DNA of 64,000 nt from positions 186,001-250,000 of the forward strand of contig JAPYMA010002771.1 of the NCBI GenBank assembly GCA_035041965.1, given 5' to 3'. Positions 25,866 to 36,283 of this stretch are shown here, piece after piece. The stretch's first letter is position 1. Every line of letters starts with the position of its first letter. A program made the position numbers and the translations under genes. The stretch comes from Anisakis pegreffii (Eukaryota > Nematoda > Chromadorea > Rhabditida > Anisakidae). The notes under the pieces were generated by a model, which was not told the DNA's origin, searched no databases, and saw only the letters and a program-made list of their open reading frames with translations.

Positions 25866-28800
25866 TCACTCACCTTCTTCACCTCCGCAATATCCACACG
25901 TTTTTCTGCAATGATTTGCGGCGTATTTCTCATACCTGACACAAACATGGCCTTTAGCGTATTGACAATATGTTGGTTTATCATCTCTGCATTCTGGATC
26001 GTGATTATAAGTATTCCTTTCATTTTCATCGCCGTTCCCATCCACTCCATCTCCACCTAAAGAGAAACTGTATATCTGCCTGATGAAGAGACTAAACATG
26101 TGCTGATCAATTACCACCGATCATTCAATACTTGTTGTGATGAAGTTGTTGTTAAAGGATGTACTGCAGTCAGCCAATAAATTCATTCAAGAATTGTTCA
26201 CGAATTCGATCAAACAATAGCTCATCATTGACTCATCAACAATTCATCTCGGAAAAAGAAGAGAAAACACGTTGAAAATTTTGCGTTGAAATGATCTTCC
26301 AATAATTCACAACAGGAACATCTCCTTCTCTGCCCAAATATAGTCCATCTGAATGTAAAACTTGATCACTCACCTCCGCAATATCCACACGTTTTACTGC
26401 AATTTTTTGCGGCGAATTCTTGATGCTTCACGCAAATATCTTCGACGGATTGACAGGACGAGTGAGTATCTTTGCATTCTAGATATTCATACCCTCCATT
26501 TTCGCCGCCGCTAACGCTCCCTCCACGTCCTCCTGAACAGGATCTGTATACCTCTCTGATAAACAAATAAAATAGGTGCTGAACGATTATCATCGATTGT
26601 TCAAGAATAGTTGCAGGGAACTTGTTGGTACACGATGCATCGCAGTCAGCCAATAAATTCATTCAAGAATTGTTCACGAATTCGATCAAACAATAGCTCA
26701 TCATTGACTCATCAACAATTCATCTCGGAAAAAGAAGAGAAAACACGTTGAAAATTTTGCGTTGAAATGATCTTCCAATAATTCACAACAGGAACATCTC
26801 CTTCTCTGCCCAAATATAGTCCATCTGAATGTAAAACTTGATCACTCACCTCCGCAATATCCACACGTTTTACTGCAATTTTTTGCGGCGAATTCTTGAT
26901 GCTTCACGCAAATATCTTCGACGGATTGACAGGACGAGTGAGTATCTTTGCATTCTAGATATTCATACCCTCCATTTTCGCCGCCGCTAACGCTCCCTCC
27001 ACGTCCTCCTGAACAGGATCTGTATACCTCTCTGATAAACAAATAAAATAGGTGCTGAACGATTATCATCGATTGTTCAAGAATAGTTGCAGGGAACTTG
27101 TTGGTACACGATGCATCGCAGTCAGCCAATAAATTCATTCAAGAATTGTTCACGAATTCGATCAAACAATAGCTCATCATTGACTCATCAACAATTCATC
27201 TCGGAAAAAGAAGAGAAAACACGTTGAAAATTTTGCGTTGAAATGATCTTCCAATAATTCACAACAGGAACATCTCCTTCTCTGCCCAAATATAGTCCAT
27301 CTGAATGTAAAACTTGATCACTCACCTCCGCAATATCCACACGTTTTACTGCAATTTTTTGCGGCGAATTCTTGATGCTTCACGCAAATATCTTCGACGG
27401 ATTGACAGGACGAGTGAGTATCTTTGCATTCTAGATATTCATACCCTCCATTTTCGCCGCCGCTAACGCTCCCTCCACGTCCTCCTGAACAGGATCTGTA
27501 TACCTCTCTGATAAACAAATAAAATAGGTGCTGAACGATTATCATCGATTGTTCAAGAATAGTTGCAGGGAACTTGTTGGTACACGATGCATCGCAGTCA
27601 GCCAATAAATTCATTCAAGAATTGTTCACGAATTCGATCAAACAATAGCTCATCATTGACTCATCAACAATTCATCTCGGAAAAAGAAGAGAAAACACGT
27701 TGAAAATTTTGCGTTGAAATGATCTTCCAATAATTCACAACAGGAACATCTCCTTCTCTGCCCAAATATAGTCCATCTGAATGTAAAACTTGATCACTCA
27801 CCTCCGCAATATCCACACGTTTTACTGCAATTTTTTGCGGCGAATTCTTGATGCTTCACGCAAATATCTTCGACGGATTGACAGGACGAGTGAGTATCTT
27901 TGCATTCTAGATATTCATACCCTCCATTTTCGCCGCCGCTAACGCTCCCTCCACGTCCTCCTGAACAGGATCTGTATACCTCTCTGATAAACAAATAAAA
28001 TAGGTGCTGAACGATTATCATCGATTGTTCAAGAATAGTTGCAGGGAACTTGTTGGTACACGATGCATCGCAGTCAGCCAATAAATTCATTCAAGAATTG
28101 TTCACGAATTCGATCAAACAATAGCTCATCATTGACTCATCAACAATTCATCTCGGAAAAAGAAGAGAAAACACGTTGAAAATTTTGCGTTGAAATGATC
28201 TTCCAATAATTCACAACAGGAACATCTCCTTCTCTGCCCAAATATAGTCCATCTGAATGTAAAACTTGATCACTCACCTCCGCAATATCCACACGTTTTA
28301 CTGCAATTTTTTGCGGCGAATTCTTGATGCTTCACGCAAATATCTTCGACGGATTGACAGGACGAGTGAGTATCTTTGCATTCTAGATATTCATACCCTC
28401 CATTTTCGCCGCCGCTAACGCTCCCTCCACGTCCTCCTGAACAGGATCTGTATACCTCTCTGATAAACAAATAAAATAGGTGCTGAACGATTATCATCGA
28501 TTGTTCAAGAATAGTTGCAGGGAACTTGTTGGTACACGATGCATCGCAGTCAGCCAATAAATTCATTCAAGAATTGTTCACGAATTCGATCAAACAATAG
28601 CTCATCATTGACTCATCAACAATTCATCTCGGAAAAAGAAGAGAAAACACGTTGAAAATTTTGCGTTGAAATGATCTTCCAATAATTCACAACAGGAACA
28701 TCTCCTTCTCTGCCCAAATATAGTCCATCTGAATGTAAAACTTGATCACTCACCTCCGCAATATCCACACGTTTTACTGCAATTTTTTGCGGCGAATTCT

Positions 28801-29238
28801 TGATGCTTCACGCAAATATCTTCGACGGATTGACAGGACGAGTGAGTATCTTTGCATTCTAGATATTCATACCCTCCATTTTCGCCGCCGCTAACGCTCC
28901 CTCCACGTCCTCCTGAACAGGATCTGTATACCTCTCTGATAAACAAATAAAATAGGTGCTGAACGATTATCATCGATTGTTCAAGAATAGTTGCAGGGAA
29001 CTTGTTGGTACACGATGCATCGCAGTCAGCCAATAAATTCATTCAAGAATTGTTCACGAATTCGATCAAACAATAGCTCATCATTGACTCATCAACAATT
29101 CATCTCGGAAAAAGAAGAGAAAACACCTTGAATAATTTTTTGATCACTATATAACTAACTTGGTTCTGTCTCATTATTTTGTGCTGAAGCTGCACCGATG
29201 CAGAACAATATAGCAATGAGGAAAAGAGCCTGTTGCAT
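25866..29238 (-). CDS. Secreted multi-ShK (SXC) domain protein, seven ShK modules
   Basis: Exon 1 (29238-29160) encodes a signal peptide, MQQALFLIAILFCIGAASA, and ends in phase 1. Six identical ShK exons follow at 28912-28754, 28436-28278, 27960-27802, 27484-27326, 27008-26850 and 26532-26374; each is 159 bases and phase 1 at both ends. A diverged seventh exon runs from 26056 to the TGA at 25866. Each module is a Gly/Ser-rich linker plus a six-cysteine ShK domain ending NCSKTCGYC; the diverged module ends HCRKTCGYC. Length would be about 408 residues. ShK/SXC domains are common in secreted nematode proteins, including mucin-like coats and astacin proteases; some modulate potassium channels, but nothing here shows which. 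The last exon also carries a GT donor (after 25874), so the gene might extend further. A TATA-like ATAAAAA lies about 60 bases upstream. Confidence 0.8.
26165..29130 (-). repeat. Array of six 476-bp tandem repeats
   Basis: Six copies with a period of exactly 476 bases (for example the donor sites at 26374, 26850, 27326, 27802, 28278 and 28754). The copies look identical through both the 159-base ShK exon and the 317-base intron. A diverged seventh unit lies at 25770-26165. Perfect identity of introns shows very recent expansion or homogenisation, or repeat resolution by the assembler. Confidence 0.95.
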
Positions 29239-29564
29239 GATCGAGCGCAAGTCGTGCTGACGATATCCGAACTGATGTATCGTAACAGAATCCTGCGTTT
29301 TTATGCAGCCGATCATCATTCTCTCCTCTCCACATTCTCTCGTCTGGATACTAGGTGCTCAGCAAGCGAATGGTCGTGAAAATTTGTGTTTCACGTTTTC
29401 ACATTACGTAATTTCCATTCAAAAGCAATAAAGGTATAGTAAATATCAGCAGGATCAGCATCTTTCGCTTTCTCAGTTTGTGCTTACTTCCAGAACTTCC
29501 AATATTTCCACAGTCACTGCTATGTCTCAGTTTCTTTCACTGATACTTGCATTATCATTCCACG

Positions 29565-30382
29565 CAATGATTTATGGTGGATTCAGTTGAATGGTGATCG
29601 GTTGCCGCGATCGTAATCCTGTATCGTTTTCATGATGCTTTGATAATGCGATAAATGTAATTTGCATTCCAACATAATAGCGAGATGTTATATTGCGATA
29701 AATCGCGAGTTACATTGCGATTGATGTAATTTGTATTCTAACAACAGCGAAATTCCACGTTTCGGTTATTATGTATATGAATTTGTTTATCAGCTGCCGA
29801 GATCGCAATCCTCCATCGTTTTCATGATCCTTCGATTATACAATAATTATAATTTGCAGATCATTTGAACAATCTTCCAGCACATCATCGTTTAATGTCA
29901 CATCTCAGTTTCTCTTAGCGATGCTTGCGTTATCATTGCACGCAATGATGCATAGTGAATAGAAATCAATTCTTGTCAGTTGACTAGATCGTAATCATGT
30001 GTCATTTCCATGGTGCTTCGATTATACAATAACTTGCAAATTAAATTTATCACATATTTAGAGTATCTTTAAAACGGTAGAAGACTACGATTTGATGTGA
30101 GTAACTGAAAAACTGAAACGAATAATATTGAATACTCACCACACTGGAAATCAGTACAAATACTTGCGTCAGAACCTAGCATGGCGTGAAATGGATTAAA
30201 TCCGTTGCATGAGTTGTGATGAAATGCTCCATTTAATTTGCATTCCAGGAAGTCAGTAATTGTCGCGACGAAGCGCGAAAGAGACGATTCGCGAGGGACA
30301 CCAAAGTGATATGTGAAATCAAGCTTCGAATTTGTACTTTAGCTGTATATGTACAAGATGTACATGCATATCGGTTTTACAT
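29565..30382 (+). repeat. Left arm (B) of the central palindrome
   Basis: This segment is the reverse complement of 30730-31545, with the axis near 30556. Identity is very high in the outer part and falls toward the axis. It lies upstream of the ShK gene. The stretch just before it (29350-29565) has no partner in the palindrome but is paralogous to 24190-24420. Confidence 0.9.
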
Positions 30383-30729
30383 CGGTTTGAAACGGTAATT
30401 TTGTAAGCACTGCGATGGTTGCATCAGAAAAATCAATTCGTGTCACTGAACTTGCGCAAAAAAAAGTTTTTTGCAACAATCTTTTCAACAAAATTCATTT
30501 AATTTTTTTTCTGTGTTTGACTTTTCATTGTGCCTGATAAAATTTGTTTTGCCTGATAAAATTTGTTTTGCTTGATGAAATTCATAAAAACTTTGACTGG
30601 TTTTGGCGTTTGTTTTGCAATAACACTGTATTACATATCGAAACACAAAGCATTCGTAAGATACAAACACAAAGAGGGAGGATATCCTCCAAATGAGATA
30701 TAAGAAAGTTAAGTTTCGTCATCCGAATC
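30383..30729. other. Palindrome spacer with short direct repeat
   Basis: About 350 bases separate the palindrome arms. It contains two adjacent copies of a 19-base unit, CCTGATAAAATTTGTTTTG, beginning at 30533, followed by a diverged third copy. No coding potential is seen. Confidence 0.6.
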
Positions 30730-32690
30730 GATACTGCATGATATGCACGTGCATCTTATACATATACAGTTAAAGTACAGATTCGAAGCTTGATTTCACA
30801 TATCACTTTGGTGTCCCTCGCGAATCGTCTCTTTCGCGCTTCGTCGCGACAATTACTGACTTCCTGGAATGCAAATTAAATGGAGCATTTCATCACAACT
30901 CATGCAACGGATTTAATCCATTTCACGCCATGCTAGGTTCTGACGCAAGTATTTGTACTGATTTCCAGTGTGGTGAGTATTCAATATTATTCGTTTCAGT
31001 TTTTCAGTTACTCACATCAAATCGTAGTCTTCTACCGTTTTAAAGATACTCTAAATATGTGATAAATTTAATTTGCAAGTTATTGTATAATCGAAGCACC
31101 ATGGAAATGACACATGATTACGATCTAGTCAACTGACAAGAATTGATTTCTATTCACTATGCATCATTGCGTGCAATGATAACGCAAGCATCGCTAAGAG
31201 AAACTGAGATGTGACATTAAACGATGATGTGCTGGAAGATTGTTCAAATGATCTGCAAATTATAATTATTGTATAATCGAAGGATCATGAAAACGATGGA
31301 GGATTGCGATCTCGGCAGCTGATAAACAAATTCATATACATAATAACCGAAACGTGGAATTTCGCTGTTGTTAGAATACAAATTACATCAATCGCAATGT
31401 AACTCGCGATTTATCGCAATATAACATCTCGCTATTATGTTGGAATGCAAATTACATTTATCGCATTATCAAAGCATCATGAAAACGATACAGGATTACG
31501 ATCTCGGCAACCGATCACCATTCAACTGAATCCACCATAAATCATTGCATGGATTGATAATGCAAGCAGTATTGAAAGAAACTGAGACATGACATCAACT
31601 GAAGAATTGTTGAAAGAGTTCGAAAGCAAACTGCAAGTTATAGAGCAAAATGTTGATCCTGCTGACATCTGCTATGTTTTCATTGCTTGTGAACGACTGC
31701 ACGGTGGGATAATGTGAAACGTAAGATTTCATGACTTGTCGCTTACTGAAAACCTGGTATTTAGAGCACAGAATGATGAAGGAATGGTAACAACGAAAGA
31801 GAAAACGTAAAATACAATCTCTGAAGGAAAACTTAAGTATTTGAAAAGTCTTTTGGGATGGAACAACGTGAACTGAATAGAATTCACGTTTTTTTAGATT
31901 GATTTATTCATTCGCATCAAAATATGTGTAACAAGTTCAATACAATGATAACAGTATGGCGAATATACTGTCTCAGATAATGTTCGGGAAAGGAGAAAGA
32001 ATAAAAAATCGAAAAAGAATAAAAAATTTGTGTTATGAAATGGTGAAGATGTCATATCAAGCATACATTATCATAAACTGACTTTTATATCATATCAAGC
32101 AGATCATTCATATCACTGTTTTAATGCCTAGATCGGTAACATAGCAAACATATCATAACATAAAACGACATTTGTTGGAATCATAACATATGAGGCAAGT
32201 TCTGTACAATTTGGAAGAGCAGATGAAAAGCGAAAAGAAACGAAAAATATAGGAAACAGAAAACAAAATAAGACAAAAATTCGTATACCTTTCTCAGATT
32301 GCTCGAGCTAACTGTTTATCAGGATTTTATCAAGGATCTCATCGGGTGGGATGAATTGGAGTCTGCACTTAAATATTTGAAGCGATTTGAAGGAGGCAAT
32401 GTTCTGGATGAGTAGATTCCATGCTCTATCGATACCTTTTGCAAAAACAACCTGGCAGTGTTTGATTCGCAACGTTTGATAGTTAGCTTAAAGGGATTAC
32501 TGTAGCAGGTTCATTCACTGCTTGAGAAATATTCGAAGAACTCGTTTTTGATGCTCTGATCCGATTTTATCAACTTCTCGGAAAGATTCGAGACATTCCT
32601 CGAAAACTTCCGGAGGAGCCTCCTCGAGAAGCCTCCTCAAGCCTCCCCCCTTTCGTAAAACTCGGGACGAAATTTTGCAGTTTTTCTAAA
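30730..32690 (-). repeat. Chimeric right arm of the inverted duplication (B' then A')
   Basis: The first part, 30730-31545, is the reverse complement of 29565-30382. At the shared motif ATCATTGC (31541-31548) the similarity switches, and 31541-32690 is the reverse complement of 23332-24427. The right arm is therefore assembled from two different paralogous upstream regions, joined within sequence they share. Its outer end has a local GCCTCCTC-type expansion (32610-32650) absent from copy A. Confidence 0.9.
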
Positions 32691-32715
32691 TCGTGGGGGA
32701 ATTACTAACCTCAGT

Positions 32716-32750
32716 CTCCATAAAATACATCCATGATGTATTTTATGGAG
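32716..32750. repeat. Perfect 16-bp hairpin with 3-base loop
   Basis: CTCCATAAAATACATC (32716-32731) and its exact reverse complement (32735-32750) are separated by CAT. The hairpin sits between the outer end of the inverted duplication and the truncated end of the Ty3-type pol fragment, eight bases before the fragment's open frame. Confidence 0.85.
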
Positions 32751-32758
32751 TAAGCTCA

Positions 32759-34320
32759 TTACGCCTCAAAAAATATAGAAGGGTCTCTAATCTTACTTGG
32801 CCACCCTTTCTGAATATAACTTCTTACCTCTCTCAATACCGGATCCTTATCAACCTCCTCTTTTATTAATTCCTCTATTATTGGCACCTTATCTACTATC
32901 TGCTGCAATATTTCATTTACAACTATCTCATCTACTATCATTCCTTCATCTATACTATATCTCAAAAGAATAACCCATCAACTGTGAAGCCCACCTATGT
33001 AATCTCTTTGCTGCTATTACTGGAATTCCACTCTTAGGTCCGAATATCTTAACTAACGGCTGATGATCAGTGAGTAAAACAAATTTCCGTCCCATAAGAT
33101 ACTGATTAAATTTCTGCACTCCATACGCAAATCCTAGCGCCTCTTTCTCAATCTGCGCATAATTCCGCTCCGGTTTAGTTAATGTTCTAGACGCATACGC
33201 TATCACTTTTTCCTTACCATTACTATATCTATGATATAACACAGCACCTACCCCATAATCAGATGCATCTGTCGCTAACACTACCGCCTGTTCTGGATCG
33301 TAATGCGTCAAAACTTCTGAAGATGTCAAGTGCTTTTCAGTTTCCTCAACTGCCTTATTTTGCTCAATCCCCCACTTCCAACGTTCTTCTTTCCTACGCA
33401 ATTTATTTAGTGGAGCAGCAATCGTTGCAAGCTGAGCAATAAATTTGCCATAATATTGTACCATACCTAAAAACGCTTTCAACTCTCGTATGTCCTTAGG
33501 CCTAGGCATCTCTTGAATCGCCTTAACCTTACTTAAAGACGGTCTTATCCCTTCTTCATTTACCACGTAACCTAAATACTCAATTTCCTTCTTAAAAAAT
33601 TCACACTTTTCTCTTTAAACGAAATTCCGCCTGTCTTAGTCTACTTAAAGTCTCCCTCAACCTCTGCAAATGTGTCCTATCATCCGCCGCTGTGATAGTA
33701 ATATCATCTAAATAAACAACTACCCCCTCTAGACCGCTCAACGTTTGCTCCATTATTCTCTGAAAAATTGCTGGTGCTGAAGCTAATCCAAACGGCATTC
33801 TCTGATACTGAAATAATCCCTTATGTGTAGAAATCGTAGTGTATGGTTTCGATGTTTCGTCCAACCCTAGTTGTAAATAAGCATCTCTTAAGTCCACCTT
33901 AGAAAACTTTTTTCCCCCATTTAGCGCTTGAAATAAGTCATCTGGTTTTGGTAATGGGTACTGATTAACATCTAAATACGGGTTAATAGTGACCTTAAAA
34001 TCCCCACAAATACGTACCTTACCGTTAGCATTAGGAACCGCTACTATAGGTGTTGCCCACTCAGTATACTCAACTGGGCTTAAGATCCCTTCCTTAACCA
34101 TCTTATCTAGATTCTCCTCTATTGCCGACTTTAATGCATGTGGGACAAGCCTAGCGCGAAAAAATTTCGGTGTTACTGTGATGTCCTTAAATTTTAACGT
34201 AGCTTTCCCACTTCTACATCTACCTATTCCTTCACTAAACAATTCCTCATTTTGATCCAATATTTCCTTAAGCGTGTTCCTTACCTCCTCATTCCCTCTC
34301 GCTTGAACCTGTGTTGTGTA
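32759..34320 (-). pseudogene. Ty3-type retrotransposon pol fragment (RT and RNase H)
   Basis: Read leftwards from about 34320. The reverse transcriptase shows WATPIVAVPNANGKVRICGD, FSKVDLRDAYLQLGLD, MPFGLASAPAIFQRIM and the catalytic YLDD. The connection and RNase H regions show FLGMVQYYGKFI, LATDASDYGVGAVLYH and LLTDHQPL. The frame breaks near 33600, where two bases are missing or one is extra, and again near 32960. No protease, integrase, gag or long terminal repeats are seen. It is a decayed copy truncated at both ends. Codon use and motifs are ordinary for Metaviridae-like elements of animals. Confidence 0.9.
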
Positions 34321-34958
34321 AATCGCTTTCTAGCGATAAGATACTTAAGAACAACATTAACAAAACTGCTCAATGAATAATATAAAGTATTCCTGCATGT
34401 ATACATCGAAATGATCGCCAATATCGGAACAGTGAGCAAAATCCTCCCACAACATCATACTTTTCTGAAACCGAAGAAACTGGAGAACCTGACAGTCAAG
34501 AGAAAAGGCATGTGCAGACTTGAGGATACCATTAGCCTGAATATAGAGATCCTGATATTACTGCACTCTTGTACATACAGATTAATACAAATACAGTGTG
34601 ATTGAAGTTGGATGTGTTTTAAGTTCTGTTTAGTCCAGAAGCTAGTACCATAGAATGAATCCATTTTGGAGGCATATAACGTGGGAAATATAGTAGAGAG
34701 AACGTTCATTGTGCATGACTGTATTTACTAACTTATTCCGGTTCGATTGATGTCAAATTTGGGATACTTTAAAAAATAAATCCATTGGCCTCTGCGCTAA
34801 TTGAGATGGCTTTAGGAAAATAGCTAGATCTCCTCAAGAAAGCAAAATCACTCGGCCGAAGAGATGTTTTTCTGAATTAAGAGATTCTGGAGAATCACTA
34901 CAGTTCAACATTATACATTAATATAGCACTCAAAACGATCTTGAGATGTTATTGGCCA
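34321..34958. other. Spacer, no gene seen
   Basis: AT-rich sequence between the pol fragment and the next minus-strand exon. The short open frames on both strands have no recognisable features. Confidence 0.35.
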
Positions 34959-35416
34959 TCAGAACAAGAATATCACAAGGAATGTTCCGATCAACCAACC
35001 AAACCCGTGTAGCGAGACACTGAAAACCGCAAAAATCGTTATTTCAGGATCTTCGGCCAATGGATTCATCTTTGAATTAGGCGAAAAATGATTTGGAGAA
35101 TTGTCTGTGGCTTCAATTGGCCAAAGTGATTGTTGTCGCCGAGCATCTGAATTTCTTTTGTTGCTGGAGTGTTGTTGTTGGCTCGAATACTTCAAATTGG
35201 AATCATGAGAACACTGAGGTTTCATTGAGATCATCCATTCAAACGAGTTCACCTGCAATTCATAAAAGCTGATCATATTTTACACTGAATTCTGGACGTT
35301 ATCATTGAGAGTGACCTCACGATTCTTTCCAACTGTTTTTCACGATAAATCTTGTGGTTAACTCCATAATAATAGAATTTCAATCGACTAGCAAGTTCCG
35401 GTACTTCTTTAGCAAA
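34959..35416 (-). CDS. 3' exons of an unknown protein with hydrophobic C-terminus
   Basis: Two exons, about 35416-35321 and 35252-34959, join in phase 0 across a 68-base intron with GTGAGG and TTGCAG borders. The first encodes VPELASRLKFYYYGVNHKIY; the second starts VNSFEWMISMKPQC, continues through a Gln/Ser/Asn-rich hydrophilic stretch, and ends with a hydrophobic run, GWLIGTFLVIFLF, directly before the stop. That end could be a tail anchor or a GPI-attachment signal. I do not recognise the family. The upstream end of the first exon runs into a GC-rich inverted-repeat element at 35400-35932, so the 5' exons may lie beyond it, be displaced by it, or be lost. Confidence 0.45.
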
Positions 35417-35932
35417 GGGGCCCCACCGCGCGTGCAGAGGTATGCGGCGCGCGTGAGCCGAAGCCCATGCGTAACCTCATCCCCTGGTGCGCGTACCTAC
35501 TATGCTGAGAAATAAGGGAGCGTTCATAAATGCCAGCCATAATGTTGCATGTGATTGCAGGCGGGTTGCAGGGGAAACGACAGAGAAAGAGACAGTGTAG
35601 CATACAATGTTACACATACGCCTAAGTTAGTGAAAAATGGCTCATGACGGAGCCGTTCAAAAAATAGATCCAATGCGATGATAGGGAGAAATGAATCAGC
35701 ATGGATAGATGTGCTGTATTTGCATCCAAAGATGATAGAATGCATCAGGGCCCCTCAACTAAAGAATAGGCTCTCTCCGTGTCGTATTCTTATTGCGTAA
35801 ACCATATACATTGGTTAGACATTTGAAAAGTAACGCGCGCTCCTCAATTGAAGAGCGACGCTGCTATGAGCGCGCGCGCGGTGGCGCCCTTCAGCTGAAG
35901 ATGTGCTGGGGCCCCTCTGCTAAAGAAGTGCC
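35400..35932. mobile_element. GC-rich element with ~25-bp terminal inverted repeats
   Basis: The left end, GGTACTTCTTTAGCAAAGGG (continuing GCCCC), is matched by the reverse complement of the right end, GCTAAAGAAGTGCC at 35919-35932 preceded by GGGGCCCCTCT. A related GGGCCCCTCAACTAAAGAA occurs inside at about 35747. The interior is CpG- and GC-rich with GCGCGC runs, in sharp contrast to its AT-rich surroundings. No transposase is encoded. No clear target duplication was found. It is probably a MITE. Confidence 0.65.
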
Positions 35933-36070
35933 CTCGTTCCGCACACTTTCTTCGTTAAGCTGCCCCAATTTCGTGCTGATTTGAACTGCTTTCGAGACAT
36001 TCAAAGGATCGTTTTAAGGAATTAATTACCACGGAGGTTATATGTGTTTGAGGCAATCCAGTATTGAAAC

Positions 36071-36283
36071 ATGTCGACGAGAAGAAGGCCCAAGAAGGTC
36101 CAGATCTCATCGCCGATGAATTTCGAGCATCGCATCCATGCAGGCTTCGATCCATCATCTGGCGAGTATCACGGCCTTCCAAAGGTTAAACGTGCCATTT
36201 CTTCATTCAATCAGCTGAAAGACGTTCCGAGTCAACCGGAGAAACCGGATGACTGCAAATCTCTGTATTTAATGCATGCGTAA
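36071..36283 (+). CDS. Orphan CRIB (PAK-type p21-binding) exon
   Basis: A splice-acceptor-like CCAG ends at 36061, and an ATG follows at 36071. The reading frame encodes a basic start, MSTRRRPKKV, then a full CRIB motif, ISSPMNFEHRIHAGFDPSSG followed by EYHGLPK, which in p21-activated kinases binds Cdc42/Rac-GTP. A GT donor follows GLPK at 36185, where PAK genes would continue; if it is not used the frame runs to a stop at 36283, giving 70 residues. I searched the next plus-strand sequence by eye and found no kinase exons before the gene at 39802. It may be a short CRIB-only protein, a gene with a distant continuation, or a duplicated PAK exon. Confidence 0.55.
   Translation: MSTRRRPKKVQISSPMNFEHRIHAGFDPSSGEYHGLPKVKRAISSFNQLKDVPSQPEKPDDCKSLYLMHA

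Noticed and set aside
26366..29042. Six identical 98-codon minus-strand open frames starting with Met
   Set aside because: The first ~45 codons of each are intron sequence read through. The splice acceptor TGTTCAG and the signal-peptide exon show that the coding part is only the 159-base ShK exon.
26165..29130. Regular direct repeats resembling a CRISPR-like array
   Set aside because: The repeats are 476 bases, identical throughout and contain exons; there are no short repeats with variable spacers.
36071..36283. A complete p21-activated kinase gene
   Set aside because: Only the CRIB motif is present; no kinase subdomains were seen on the plus strand before the next gene.
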